Of a stretch of 64,000 nt of DNA, positions 35,521 through 44,770 are shown piece after piece. The notes beneath the pieces are model-generated. The model saw nothing but the letters and a program-made list of their open reading frames with translations, did no database searches and was not told where the DNA came from. The position numbers and the translations under genes are program-made. Position 1 is the stretch's first letter. Each line of letters starts with the position of its first letter. Origin of the DNA: Roseburia hominis A2-183. GTDB lineage: Bacteria; Bacillota; Clostridia; Lachnospirales; Lachnospiraceae. The stretch lies in contig NC_015977.1 in assembly GCF_000225345.1 (NCBI RefSeq), positions 3,472,001 to 3,536,000 of the forward strand, in the 5' to 3' direction.

Positions 35521-37698
35521 TTACTGATTCTTCCGATATGAACTCATCTTCTCCACCGTCACTTCCGGATAGAAATAAGTAAGAATCGTTGCTTTCGGAA
35601 CACCTGCCGCAAGTGCTTTCTTCACTTCCTCTTTCTGCTCTGCGGTGTATGACCAGTGCATCATTCGGTTTGTGATCGTATCCTCCCACTTCGGCTTCTC
35701 CCTCTCAGGATTTCTTACCGGCTGTTCTCCTCCACTGTTGTCTGAGTCCTCCTCTTTCTGCGATTCATCGGCATATTCAAGCTCATTTGCCTGCTCCCTG
35801 TCAATTTTTGCTTTTTGCTCTGCCTCATCCTGCATTGAAAATCTTCTGTTCAGTTCCGCATCTCCAAGCATCATAAACTGCTCATAGGTCAGTGTATCAA
35901 TATACACATTCTCTCCCTTATCCTTCATTTTTTCATAATGCTTAACGGCTTTTTCCGATAAAATCTCAAATGGTGGTCCGATGATACGGTCTGCTCCCTG
36001 TGTATTATGAACATACGCTTTTCCTTTTCCGTCCGCTGTCTGATTAAACATCGGGTGTCGGAATGGAATATACTTATTGTCCATTATGGGATCAAAACCA
36101 CGGATAAAAATAATACATTTCTTATTATCCAGCTTTCTGACCTCATCGGGTGTAAACAGTTCCCTGCCTAAAACATCATAATTTCTTGATGAGCTTCCCT
36201 GTCTGCCCTTTGTCTCACCGCTTGATTTTTTATCAATTGTCCCCTTGCCCAAAAGCTCCGAGACATACTTGTGTGTACTCTGCTCATTGCCTCCAAGATA
36301 GATGAAAGTATCGCAGTTGCCGGGGATTGTTTCCCAAGTATCTTTGAAAAGTGCCTTTAGCTGGGCGAAATTCTGAATGATGATAATACTTGAAATCTCC
36401 CTGCTTCGCATTGTCGATAACAACGAACAGAAGTCATCTGGCAATGCGACATTCGCAAATTCGTCTAACATAAAGGTTACATGGATCGGCAGTCTGCCAC
36501 CACAGTTAAAGTCTGCCTGATAGTACAATTCCTGAAATATCTGTGTGTATAACATACCGATAATGAAGTTATAGGATTTATCACTATCCGGGATTACACA
36601 AAACAGTGCTGTCTTTGTCTCCCCATCTCCATTTACTCCAATACCGATATCAGACAAATTTAACTCATCTTTGGAGAGCAGTCGTAAAACCTGCTTATTT
36701 TCAAGAAATGCAAGTCTTGAGTTTGCACTGATAATAATAGAACGAACTGTATCGCCCGCACCTCTCATACATTTGTTGTACTGTTTGACCGCAGGGTGAT
36801 TTGCTCCAAGCGGCGAACTCTCCTCCAGAAACTTCATACGGACATCCAGCTTTGAAGCCTTTCCCGGTTCCTTAACCTCTGCTTCTCCAAGCAGCTTCAA
36901 AACTGTCTCAAAGTTTCGCTTTGCAGGCTGCACCTCCAGCCACACATAATAGAAAATTGCCTGTAAAAACAAGCCTTCTGCTTTCTCCCAGAACGGATCA
37001 CTCGGCGTTGAGCCTTTTGGTGTGGTATTACTGATAAGATTGGTAATCAGCTTCACCACATCAGTTTCCTCTCTGATATAGGAAAATGGATTGTAACAGT
37101 CTGATTTATCCATCTCCAAAAGATTGATGACTTTTACATTGTACCCGTTATCCTTTAACATCTGCCCGCAGCTTCTTAATATCTCTCCTTTCGGATCAGT
37201 ACAGATAAACGAACAGCTATGTGGCATCTGCATAAGATTCGGTTTTACTTCATAAAATGTCTTTCCTGCTCCGGAACCGCCGCAGATAAGTATATTTCCG
37301 TTGAGCTTCAGCCTTCGGAAATCCAGCGACATCTTCACATTCTGACTGAGTATCCGGTTGAAATTCTCATCTTTATCCGCCAGTATCTTATTGACCTGCT
37401 TCGGATTTTCAAATCTTGCTGTACCATATTCTTTGCCGGGCATATAGTTTCTCTGGCTGGTGTAATACATAATAATAGCCATTGCATAGATACATAATGC
37501 AATGGCTACTGCGTTTACTGTATTTGAATTGTAATAATTGGCAAAAGGAACTGCACACACTTCATTGAACCTGTTCATAAAGTCATTAAAGGCAATCCCT
37601 TCTGTCCATGCACCATTTATCAGATAACCAAGATACCCGGATAACACTGCACCCACTAAAATAAATATCAGTGACGGTTTTTTCTTCGTTGTCTGCAT
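35521..37698 (-). CDS. VirD4/TraG-family coupling protein
   Basis: 725 residues; the ATPase that recruits the relaxase-DNA complex to the channel. Two N-terminal hydrophobic segments (~10-28 and ~60-82) anchor it. Walker A GGSGAGKTFYEVKP (near 141) and Walker B FMLDEFANVALPDD (near 411) lie in the TraG/TraD-type ATPase, followed by IIIIQNFAQLKALFKDTWET. A charged C-terminal tail (residues ~600-725) is typical of relaxosome contacts. Downstream of pcfB-like, upstream of the cargo gene. Confidence 0.95.
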   Translation of the reverse strand: MQTTKKKPSLIFILVGAVLSGYLGYLINGAWTEGIAFNDFMNRFNEVCAVPFANYYNSNTVNAVAIALCIYAMAIIMYYTSQRNYMPGKEYGTARFENPKQVNKILADKDENFNRILSQNVKMSLDFRRLKLNGNILICGGSGAGKTFYEVKPNLMQMPHSCSFICTDPKGEILRSCGQMLKDNGYNVKVINLLEMDKSDCYNPFSYIREETDVVKLITNLISNTTPKGSTPSDPFWEKAEGLFLQAIFYYVWLEVQPAKRNFETVLKLLGEAEVKEPGKASKLDVRMKFLEESSPLGANHPAVKQYNKCMRGAGDTVRSIIISANSRLAFLENKQVLRLLSKDELNLSDIGIGVNGDGETKTALFCVIPDSDKSYNFIIGMLYTQIFQELYYQADFNCGGRLPIHVTFMLDEFANVALPDDFCSLLSTMRSREISSIIIIQNFAQLKALFKDTWETIPGNCDTFIYLGGNEQSTHKYVSELLGKGTIDKKSSGETKGRQGSSSRNYDVLGRELFTPDEVRKLDNKKCIIFIRGFDPIMDNKYIPFRHPMFNQTADGKGKAYVHNTQGADRIIGPPFEILSEKAVKHYEKMKDKGENVYIDTLTYEQFMMLGDAELNRRFSMQDEAEQKAKIDREQANELEYADESQKEEDSDNSGGEQPVRNPEREKPKWEDTITNRMMHWSYTAEQKEEVKKALAAGVPKATILTYFYPEVTVEKMSSYRKNQ

Positions 37699-37704
37699 AG
37701 GCTC

Positions 37705-38823
37705 CTACCTCTCTTTTCTGGTAGTAACCGTTTTCTTCTTTGTGGTCTTTTTCTGTTCTTTCTGAACCTTTTCATATCGCTCCCTGACAGATGATTCTAC
37801 CTTATCATAATGCGTATAAAGTTCGTCTCCCTTTTTCGTAGTTACCACACGGTTCTGCTCATCATAGAGTTTGTAATCCTTGCTGGTATCAAGGAATGTG
37901 AGCATTGTCTTTCCATTATGGATATCCATAACGTTCTCCTTATGCAGCCACACATATCTGACATCTTTTCCCCATGTTCCCGGAACTCTGGTCTTTACTG
38001 CATGGTCGTTTTCTTCTGCAATAAGTTTCTTACTGATCGTAACATCTGACAGGTTCGTATTTTTTGAGGCAGATATTGCCCTCATTCTGTCCGCAAGGCT
38101 CTGATACCCTCTGATCCGGTTAGTGAAAGCCTCCTTATCCATCATTACCTTGTGTGTACCATCCTCACTCCTGCCGCCAAGCACCCCGATTGTCTCAAGC
38201 TGTTTTATTACATTTTCTGCCTGCTCCCCATTGATGCTGAAATTCTCCTTGACCTGCTCCACACTGATAGCCTGTTTTTCCATAGCAAACATTCCCACTT
38301 TTTCAATGAGTCCGTCTATGGCAGAATTTACCTTATCCCCTTCTACCGTGTGGCTTTTCTCGTTTCCCTGCTGTTTTCTCAAAAAATCCATCAGCTTGCC
38401 GAGGGACTTTTCATCTCCATTCTTCAGATAGTCATCAAAGGTGGCAATCCTGCCAAATTTCAGCTTCTGTATCATCATATTCACACGGGGAACTGCCTCT
38501 GTATGAAAGATGACCTCACTCATACCGTCTGTCTTGTTACAGTCTGGAAGAACCGAATACAGGATTCCGTATTTCTTTGCCATTCTCTCAACCTTTCTCA
38601 TATCTTCCGTTTTAAACTGCAATACCTGCAAATCCCCGCCCTTTAAGAGCAGCTTTCTCATAGATGTTTTTCCCAACGACTTTTCATAATCAAGCATCCC
38701 CTTTAAAAAGTCGATTGCCTTCTGCATGGCGGCAATACCGCCACTGCCTACTTTCATAGCAATCTCTATCCCGTCATATGCGACACGGATAATCTGTACC
38801 GCTTCCTGAATTTCCTCTGCCAT
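37705..38823 (-). CDS. PcfB-family protein
   Basis: 372 residues. The N-terminal part (EIQEAVQIIRVAYDGIEIAM to ~120) resembles the PcfB family encoded beside the coupling protein in enterococcal pCF10 and in many clostridial ICEs. It is followed by a winged-helix-like middle region and a highly basic C-terminus (KVQKEQKKTTKKKTVTTRKE). PcfB is needed for conjugation but its exact role is not settled. The start codon overlaps the preceding stop by 1 nt (TAATG). Confidence 0.85.
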   Translation of the reverse strand: MAEEIQEAVQIIRVAYDGIEIAMKVGSGGIAAMQKAIDFLKGMLDYEKSLGKTSMRKLLLKGGDLQVLQFKTEDMRKVERMAKKYGILYSVLPDCNKTDGMSEVIFHTEAVPRVNMMIQKLKFGRIATFDDYLKNGDEKSLGKLMDFLRKQQGNEKSHTVEGDKVNSAIDGLIEKVGMFAMEKQAISVEQVKENFSINGEQAENVIKQLETIGVLGGRSEDGTHKVMMDKEAFTNRIRGYQSLADRMRAISASKNTNLSDVTISKKLIAEENDHAVKTRVPGTWGKDVRYVWLHKENVMDIHNGKTMLTFLDTSKDYKLYDEQNRVVTTKKGDELYTHYDKVESSVRERYEKVQKEQKKTTKKKTVTTRKER

Positions 38824-39227
38824 TATCGCACCTCCGCTTTCTCTCTTATTGTTGTCCTTATTTCTTCCGCCTTTGTACTGCGGATTTCCTCTGCTGAAAC
38901 ATCAATACCATATGCTGTTAAAATATCAGACAGATGACTGATTGCTTTTTCCTCCTCTATCCGGTACATCTCAAGTGCCACAAGCAGGTTTTCGACCTGT
39001 TCCACCCACGCAGGCTTTATATCGTACTTTGACCTGTATGTGACCATAATCTCCTCGGACTGTACCTTATCCGTGGAATGTGCCAGAGCTTCGATCAGGG
39101 AAATCGTATCTTCCTTACTGCCGCTTCGGAAAGCAAACTGCACCACAAAGTTTTTTTCTTCTTCCGTGAACTCGTGTTCTACACCGTTCATCCCTGTTAC
39201 CGCCTCATTGACTACTGCTAAATTCAT
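38823..39227 (-). CDS. ICE helical protein of unknown function
   Basis: 134 residues, soluble, all-helical and acidic. AGGAGG lies about 5 nt before the ATG. It is coupled to pcfB by a TAATG overlap. No family recognised; probably part of relaxosome/coupling assembly judging from position only. Confidence 0.6.
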   Translation of the reverse strand: MNLAVVNEAVTGMNGVEHEFTEEEKNFVVQFAFRSGSKEDTISLIEALAHSTDKVQSEEIMVTYRSKYDIKPAWVEQVENLLVALEMYRIEEEKAISHLSDILTAYGIDVSAEEIRSTKAEEIRTTIREKAEVR

Positions 39228-39236
39228 AAGTACCTC

Positions 39237-40430
39237 CTAACCTGCCATACTGTTTTCAAGCACGGCAATCTCAATAATCTCTTTCATCTTTTCTGCTGAG
39301 ACATTATTATTGATAAGTTCCACAAGCTGCCCTTCTGTCAGTCCCTTTTCTATGGCACTTTTTATCTGGACAAGCTGTGCAGGCACAAGATCACCGCTTG
39401 CAACCAGCTTTACAATGTCGGCTCTTGACTTCTTTTTAAATGAAAGTCTGGCAAAAAGTGCCGCAATACCACCATTTGATTTTCTTTCTGTACGCTCAAC
39501 TGGAAGATGCTGGATTACACGCCCGGCAGAGTCCGTAACAGGTATCTGATAATACACGGGTATTCCATTGTACATAGGTGGCACTGCCTGTGAATCTGCA
39601 AGTGTTTTCACTGTTTCCTTATTATCAGTAGCTGCCAAAACCTCTGACGGTCCAGCCTTTTCCTCTTTTTCCGCAACCTTCTGATCATCAGATGCCGCAC
39701 TCATAATCTTATCCTCAAGAGATTCTATCCTGTCTCTCATACGCTCCATCTCCTTGTCCTTATGCTCAATGCTATCTCTTAATCTTGCAATCGTGCTGCT
39801 TGCCTTATTAAGTTCATCCTGCTGATGGCTGATAATTCCATCCTTGTCCTCATTTTCCTTTACAAGCCTTTCCGTGACTTCCTTATCTTCCTTTAATACT
39901 TCAACATCGGATAATTTTTTATTAAGGGCATCGTATCTTTCCTCCTGATAGTTGATTTTCTCCACTACCATTTCCATCTGTGCAATCAGTTCTTTCACAT
40001 ACTCTGAGTCCTGCGTATACTGCTCCGCAGCCTTTGAAAGCTGTGCCAGAACTTCTTCATATAATCTTCTCATCACAACGGGCTTCTCTCCCCTTGCCAC
40101 AGCTTCCTGTATGGTTTCAACCGGAACTCCCTTTTCATAAAATTCCAGTGATACCTTCATCTGATTGCCGGAGAGCTTATTATTGTGAAGGATATTAAAA
40201 AGTTCCTCCGGAATCCCCTTATGCAGACCTTCCGATAACACTCTCATCTGTCCGATGTTAAAATTCTTATCCAAATACTTTTCCGTCTGCTCCTGCGTAA
40301 GTCCATCCTCAAGATCACTTTTTACAAGCCCGTACACCTCATCATCGAAATTCATTTCTTTTCTCAATGACTCAATATATCTGGCAATCTGCATATTGCT
40401 TAACGGCTTGTCATTCAGATTTTGTTCCAT
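39237..40430 (-). CDS. ICE coiled-coil protein of unknown function
   Basis: 397 residues. The N-terminal ~110 residues contain repeated short helical motifs (YGLVKSDLEDGLTQEQTEKY; LSGNQMKVSLEFYEKGVPVE), each about 30 residues, then a coiled coil (~150-240, QQDELNKASSTIARLRDSIE), a linker, and a C-terminal pair of the same helical repeats (SGDLVPAQLVQIKSAIEKGL). GGAGG precedes the ATG. It is found next to the relaxase; likely a scaffold, role unknown. Confidence 0.65.
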   Translation of the reverse strand: MEQNLNDKPLSNMQIARYIESLRKEMNFDDEVYGLVKSDLEDGLTQEQTEKYLDKNFNIGQMRVLSEGLHKGIPEELFNILHNNKLSGNQMKVSLEFYEKGVPVETIQEAVARGEKPVVMRRLYEEVLAQLSKAAEQYTQDSEYVKELIAQMEMVVEKINYQEERYDALNKKLSDVEVLKEDKEVTERLVKENEDKDGIISHQQDELNKASSTIARLRDSIEHKDKEMERMRDRIESLEDKIMSAASDDQKVAEKEEKAGPSEVLAATDNKETVKTLADSQAVPPMYNGIPVYYQIPVTDSAGRVIQHLPVERTERKSNGGIAALFARLSFKKKSRADIVKLVASGDLVPAQLVQIKSAIEKGLTEGQLVELINNNVSAEKMKEIIEIAVLENSMAG

Positions 40431-40460
40431 ATGCTCCTCCTAACTGCGTAAAAAAACAGC

Positions 40461-41909
40461 CTATCTTACTGGCTGCTCTTTTCTGTCTCTTATAATCTCT
40501 CTGTTGTATTCGGTCTTTCTTCCATCTGAAATACTGTCCGGGATCATGCTGTTTAATATTGCCTTACCCGTATTCAGTTCCCTGCATACAACCTTTTCTC
40601 TCGCACACACTTCTGAATACTCCTCTTTGTAATGTCTTCTTAAAGCCTGCACTTCCTCAAGCGAATATCCCTGTGCCTGTAATTCCTGCTCCAGTGCCAC
40701 CCACTTCCTATGCTCATCTTCAAAGAAGATATCTCCAAGCCTGTATGACTGCTCTGCTGGCTTTAAGTTTTCCATCTCATCAGCCGCAGTAAAAAGTTCC
40801 ATGCTCCTTTCCCTTGCTTTATAAATCCGGCTCTTTTCTGCCGAAGTCTCTTTTTTCTTATCCGTAAGAGAAGCTATCGTCCCCACAAGTTCTTCTGCTG
40901 AATGGATATTATGCCTTGCAAGGAACAAATACTGTTCCTGCAGCTTGTGCATTTTACGGATATCCTCCCTGTACTTCCATACCTGACTGTATGGTCTTTT
41001 TTTGAGTTTTCCCACCCGGTACAGCTTCGCATAATGCTTTTTCTGAAGTCCTGACAAGCCTGCCCTGCGGTATCTTTTAACTCTGCACTTTACAATGGAA
41101 ACTTTCGGTATATCCTGTTTACTCTTATAAAACGCAATATCCTCTTTTACAATCCTGTCCCGGATTGCTTCCTCACAATACATATCCCCAAGAGATTTGC
41201 ACCTTCTGAACCTTGTCATACCCTGTGGCTTGATTGCCAGATGTTTTCCCTGCTTTATCTGATATCCCTTTTCAGACAGCAGTTCGAGAAATTCCTCATA
41301 GTCCTTCGCCTGCAAAATACAGGCATCCAAGTCTCTTTTTATCATATCGGACCATACAAAATTACCCTCCCTGTACTCACTCCATTCCTTATAGCTTTCG
41401 TGCTGCCTCTCCTTTTTCTCATCATCCACATCAATAATGGAGAGTCCATATTCCTGACACAGCCTGTTCGTGATAGGCTGGATATACTTTGCCCAGTCCC
41501 CTTTTTCGTAACGGTACTTTTTACCGTCCACAAAACTCACGCTGTTAAATACGATATGGGAATGAACATGGGCTGTATTATCGTGTACCACAAACACCGC
41601 TTCGTATGACTTACCAAGATATTCCTCCACAAATTTCTGTGTAATTTCAAATGCCGTATCCGGATTTACCTCATTTTCCTTAAAGGAAAGTATGATATGA
41701 TACCCCTGACGCTTATCAATTTTTCCAAAATTACGCTTGGTTTCCTTCATCTGCTCAAATGCGGTATCGACCTGACAGTTTATTGCACCCACCAGTCTGC
41801 CATCCTGTGTTTTGTCCGGGTTCATCACATAATCAAGTGCCCGCTTTAAATGTTTTCCGTGAAAATGCCCGCCACAATCTTTCATATTAAGGATTTTACT
41901 GATTGCCAA
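40461..41909 (-). CDS. Relaxase, MobP family
   Basis: About 482 residues; nicks oriT and leads single-stranded DNA into the recipient. The N-terminal relaxase domain has the three-His metal motif in HDNTAHVHSHIVFNSVSF (near 111) and GKIDKRQGYHIILSF upstream. The C-terminal part is basic and helical, with LSEKGYQIKQGKHLAIKPQG typical of Gram-positive ICE relaxases. The family start (AISKILNMKD) fits a TTG at 41909; an ATG at 41927 is also in frame. The start region overlaps the mobC stop, so the two are coupled. Confidence 0.93.
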   Translation of the reverse strand: MAISKILNMKDCGGHFHGKHLKRALDYVMNPDKTQDGRLVGAINCQVDTAFEQMKETKRNFGKIDKRQGYHIILSFKENEVNPDTAFEITQKFVEEYLGKSYEAVFVVHDNTAHVHSHIVFNSVSFVDGKKYRYEKGDWAKYIQPITNRLCQEYGLSIIDVDDEKKERQHESYKEWSEYREGNFVWSDMIKRDLDACILQAKDYEEFLELLSEKGYQIKQGKHLAIKPQGMTRFRRCKSLGDMYCEEAIRDRIVKEDIAFYKSKQDIPKVSIVKCRVKRYRRAGLSGLQKKHYAKLYRVGKLKKRPYSQVWKYREDIRKMHKLQEQYLFLARHNIHSAEELVGTIASLTDKKKETSAEKSRIYKARERSMELFTAADEMENLKPAEQSYRLGDIFFEDEHRKWVALEQELQAQGYSLEEVQALRRHYKEEYSEVCAREKVVCRELNTGKAILNSMIPDSISDGRKTEYNREIIRDRKEQPVR

Positions 41910-42228
41910 TCTGCACCACCGCCTCATTTACTTTCTTGTTCAGTTTACGCATATAGGCAACAAGCTGTGTTTTATCCTCTTTGGAATAAAGTCCTGCATT
42001 GTTATTGAATACGATCTGATTGATATTGATTCCAATACGGTTCACTTCATTGATAAGCTCTTTTAAGAGTTCCCTGACTTCCGGGTAATCATTCGGTTTC
42101 TGGCTGATGAGCAGTCTTAAATAATCTGCTTCACACATTCCGCTCTCCCCTGCCTTTTTTGCAAGCATTTCTGCCTCCTGCGGCATAAGACGGAGCGTTT
42201 TCCTGATACAGTGGATTTTATCTGCCAT
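41896..42228 (-). CDS. mobC: MobC-family relaxosome protein
   Basis: 110 residues with a ribbon-helix-helix start (IHCIRKTLRLMPQEAEMLAK) and the MobC C-terminal motif NEVNRIGININQIVFNNN. MobC proteins bind next to oriT and help the relaxase open the nick site. It is immediately downstream of the oriT-like cluster (one gene between) and overlaps the relaxase start. Confidence 0.9.
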   Translation of the reverse strand: MADKIHCIRKTLRLMPQEAEMLAKKAGESGMCEADYLRLLISQKPNDYPEVRELLKELINEVNRIGININQIVFNNNAGLYSKEDKTQLVAYMRKLNKKVNEAVVQIGNQ

Positions 42229-42232
42229 ACGC

Positions 42233-42763
42233 TCACCTTCCCCTCTTATCTGTACTGTAATCCTTTATTCCTTGTGCTATCGTGGCTGCCGCCTTTTCCA
42301 AATCACCCTTGCCCTCCAGATTACTGATAAACGCTTCCACCAGTGCCGTTGCAACAGCATCAATCTCCTTTGCATGACTGGTTTTATCAAATAATCGGTC
42401 TAACACCCTCTCATCTGCCTTTAAACTGTCATACTTTTTCTGAAATTCGCAATATTCCTGAAAATCTTTCGGATCATCTTTCTTTGCCTCTGCGTGAAGT
42501 ATCAGATCATAATTCCACTCACACACCTTATCAATCACATCATCTATCGGAAATGGCTCTATCTCACCGTTTTCCTCTGCCATATCCTGTCTGTACATCT
42601 TCCCCTCTGCATCCATTCCGATTGCATAATCATGTCCTTCCATATAATTAAGAAGAAGTGCAGCATCTTCTATCGAAGGGTTGATTTGCTTATCATATAC
42701 TTCTGCCCAGGCAATCAGTTCCTCTGGTTCTGAAAAAAGTGTTATTTCCCTGTTCTCTGCCAC
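42233..42763 (-). CDS. ICE protein of unknown function next to oriT
   Basis: About 176 residues, acidic, soluble and helical, without recognisable motifs. The GTG at 42763 is preceded by AAGGAGGT at 5 nt and is preferred to an in-frame ATG at 42814, which would lie in the oriT-like region. It is the first gene leftward of oriT, in operon with mobC and the relaxase. Confidence 0.65.
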   Translation of the reverse strand: MAENREITLFSEPEELIAWAEVYDKQINPSIEDAALLLNYMEGHDYAIGMDAEGKMYRQDMAEENGEIEPFPIDDVIDKVCEWNYDLILHAEAKKDDPKDFQEYCEFQKKYDSLKADERVLDRLFDKTSHAKEIDAVATALVEAFISNLEGKGDLEKAAATIAQGIKDYSTDKRGR

Positions 42764-42808
42764 CTTGCACCTCCTTATCCGTGTTTCGTAGATATTCACT
42801 ATGGCTCC

Positions 42809-42896
42809 AGTCACCGGTAAGTCCCCGGCGACTGCTAGATACGCATTAGAGACATCTCTGTCCTAATGCCATCTAGTTAGGGGAACATTCCCCTAA
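42809..42896. other. Probable origin of transfer (oriT): three consecutive inverted repeats
   Basis: IR1 AGTCACCGG (42809-42817) with CCGGCGACT (42825-42833). IR2 CTAGATACGCATTAG (42835-42849) with CTAATGCCATCTAG (42863-42876). IR3 TTAGGGGAA (42877-42885) with TTCCCCTAA (42888-42896). A cluster of hairpins in a noncoding gap directly upstream of the mobC/relaxase operon is the usual position and form of oriT in these elements. The exact nick site cannot be seen from sequence alone. Confidence 0.7.
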
Positions 42897-42915
42897 TACC
42901 CCTGCCAAATATAGA

Positions 42916-43133
42916 GTGGTGGCACTTTGTTCCACCACTTTTGAATAAAACCACCGCTTTGTTCCACCATTTCCGGTAAAAACCACCGCTTTATGCCACC
43001 ACTTTTTATAATTTATATTCATAGGAAAAAACAGCATCGGAAAGTGGTGGTACTTTGTTCTATCACTTTTTGAAAAAACCACCGCTTTGTTCCACCATCT
43101 TCCGTAAAAACCACTGCTTTTTACCACCACTTT
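42916..43133. repeat. Iteron-like degenerate repeats beside oriT
   Basis: A roughly 32-bp unit, core CCACCGCTTTGTTCCACCA, followed by a TCCGGTAAAAA-like spacer, recurs four to five times, with two partial copies in inverted form (GTGGTGGTACTTTG at about 43044). A minus-strand reading frame through it is just the repeat in translation. Position between oriT and the primase gene suggests binding sites for a replication or relaxosome protein. Confidence 0.7.
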
Positions 43134-44117
43134 TTAATGGCACTGTCCGGCTATGGTCATCTGCTCCTTTTTCTGATCTGCAAGATTAAGTTTTGTTGCA
43201 ACAAGCCATTCATTGTAATCCTTATAGCCTGCTGGTGGCGGACAGTCCTCAACCTCATAGCCCAGTCCATAGTATTTTCCCATAAGTTCTGCGGCTGCTT
43301 TCCTGCCCGGTGAATCCCCATCAAGGCAGAAACGGATAAAAGAAATCTGTGGGTGTTCCCTGAGAAAAGTTGCAAGCGGGGCATCTGCAAGCATTCCAAG
43401 AGCCAGCTTATTTGATTCATGGTCGGCAAATATATCCACATAGCTCATAAGGTCGATTGCTGCCTCGAATACAACAAGCTCTGTACTGTTTACATTCACC
43501 ACATTAAATCCATAGTTCTTATCATTCCCCTCCACATCACACTTGAATGGTTTTCCCTGTTTATCAAATACACCACGCATACTTGCAAATCTGGTTACTC
43601 CATTCTTGTCATTTCCTTTAAAGACAATATTGTGATAATGCCTGCTCTCATATATGAGATTTTCCTTTAAAAACAGTTCTATCACTGCCTTACTGATTCC
43701 ACGCTCATTGTTAAGATAGGATATCAGGTAGGAATTATCCCCTGCTGGCTGCGGAAGCACAAAAGGCTTTCTTTCCTGTGGCTGTTTCTTTGTGACCTGA
43801 TGAACAAGCGGCTGCTTTCCCGTGCTTTCAATTCTCCGGTATCCGGCAAAATCCAAGAGCCAGAATACAGCCTCTTTTACACTCATTCCGCCAAATACAC
43901 GGAGGAAATCTATCTGTGAGCCGCCATTATTTCCCTTATCAAACTGCCTTGACCATCTGTACCAATGACTGCGGTCATAGATACGGATTGAGTCCATTTC
44001 CTTTAAGGTGTGATATTTTCCAATCCTCTTTACGGTATAACCGAGACTTTCTGCAACGGCACAAAGATCTACGCTCTTTGCTATGGCAAGTTCCTCCTCT
44101 GTAAATCTTCCTTCCAT
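43134..44117 (-). CDS. Toprim primase-like protein (DUF3991 type)
   Basis: About 327 residues. An N-terminal CHC2-like/DUF3991 region (YTVKRIGKYHTLKEMDSIRI; GGSQIDFLRVFGGMSVKEAV) is followed by a Toprim domain (ELVVFEAAIDLMSYVDIFAD; ISFIRFCLDGDSPGRKAAAE with the DGD-type metal site). Such proteins prime replication of the transferred strand. ATG at 44117 has AAGGTGAG before it; the longer frame to 44210 overlaps radC and lacks a site. Confidence 0.88.
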   Translation of the reverse strand: MEGRFTEEELAIAKSVDLCAVAESLGYTVKRIGKYHTLKEMDSIRIYDRSHWYRWSRQFDKGNNGGSQIDFLRVFGGMSVKEAVFWLLDFAGYRRIESTGKQPLVHQVTKKQPQERKPFVLPQPAGDNSYLISYLNNERGISKAVIELFLKENLIYESRHYHNIVFKGNDKNGVTRFASMRGVFDKQGKPFKCDVEGNDKNYGFNVVNVNSTELVVFEAAIDLMSYVDIFADHESNKLALGMLADAPLATFLREHPQISFIRFCLDGDSPGRKAAAELMGKYYGLGYEVEDCPPPAGYKDYNEWLVATKLNLADQKKEQMTIAGQCH

Positions 44118-44121
44118 ACTC

Positions 44122-44661
44122 TCACCTTGCCTTTCCCTGCTCTGCCACAAGCGGTGACTTAATATCAAGGTTCCTGTAATCCGTACTGAGTGTAATTCTT
44201 GGATTATCAATCATTCCCTTTTCCTTGAAACTGAAGAAGGCACGGTTATCCCCTCCCACGATGATATGATCCAAAAGAGGGATTCCAATAAGCTCACACA
44301 GCTTATTCATACGGTCCGTCATCATCGTGTCTGCCTTGCTGGGAAATATATTTCCCGACGGGTGGCAGTGGATCAACATCATACTGGCAGCATTACTTAA
44401 AATACTTGACTTAAATAATTCTCTTGGGTGTGCCATTGCTTCATTCAACGAACCCACACTTGCAAAATGCACATTAATAGGCTTTAGGTCGGAGCTGAGA
44501 TTTACAACACACACCACTTCCCTGTCGAACTGGCACATACATTCTCCCATTACGGCAGCTACTTCTTCCGGCTTGTTAAAGGACTGCTCCGAATAAATCG
44601 GAGCCTCCTTTACAAGCCTTATGGATACAACATCAAGTTTGAAGTCGTTCTTCTCTGTCAC
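44122..44661 (-). CDS. RadC-family JAB/MPN metalloprotein
   Basis: About 179 residues with the JAMM motif MLIHCHPSGNIFPSKAD, preceded by REVVCVVNLSSDLKPINVHF and the ring of helices usual for RadC-like proteins. A GTG at 44661 with GAGGAGG 9 nt upstream is the likely start. RadC-like genes are frequent on mobile elements; a DNA-repair role is disputed and the substrate is unknown. It overlaps the small gene 44633-44761 in another frame. Confidence 0.85.
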   Translation of the reverse strand: MTEKNDFKLDVVSIRLVKEAPIYSEQSFNKPEEVAAVMGECMCQFDREVVCVVNLSSDLKPINVHFASVGSLNEAMAHPRELFKSSILSNAASMMLIHCHPSGNIFPSKADTMMTDRMNKLCELIGIPLLDHIIVGGDNRAFFSFKEKGMIDNPRITLSTDYRNLDIKSPLVAEQGKAR

Positions 44662-44761
44662 AGGAATCCGCCTCCTCTCCAAACTCAATACGGATAATAA
44701 AGTCACCTTTCTGGCTGTTTACAAGAGCAATCAGTTCTTCTACGGTAAGTTCCTGCTCCAT
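44633..44761 (-). CDS. 42-residue ICE protein overlapping radC
   Basis: ATG at 44761 with AGGAGG 6 nt upstream encodes MEQELTVEELIALVNSQKGD, then FIIRIEFGEE and a charged end. It is compact, with a helix-strand pattern and a good ribosome-binding site, and its 3' end overlaps the radC start by about 29 bp. Likely a genuine small gene of the operon; function unknown. Confidence 0.65.
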   Translation of the reverse strand: MEQELTVEELIALVNSQKGDFIIRIEFGEEADSCDREERLQT

Positions 44762-44770
44762 AACTGCCTC

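Noticed and set aside
35330..35689. 119-codon minus frame overlapping the virD4 3' end and the cargo gene
   Set aside because: It crosses a palindromic promoter and overlaps two better-supported genes in another frame.
42873..43130. 85-codon minus frame over the oriT-side repeats
   Set aside because: The amino-acid sequence is only the repeat unit in translation; the noncoding iteron explanation is better.
42916..43133. CRISPR array
   Set aside because: Repeats are degenerate, partly inverted and lack unique spacers of constant length; no cas genes in the window.
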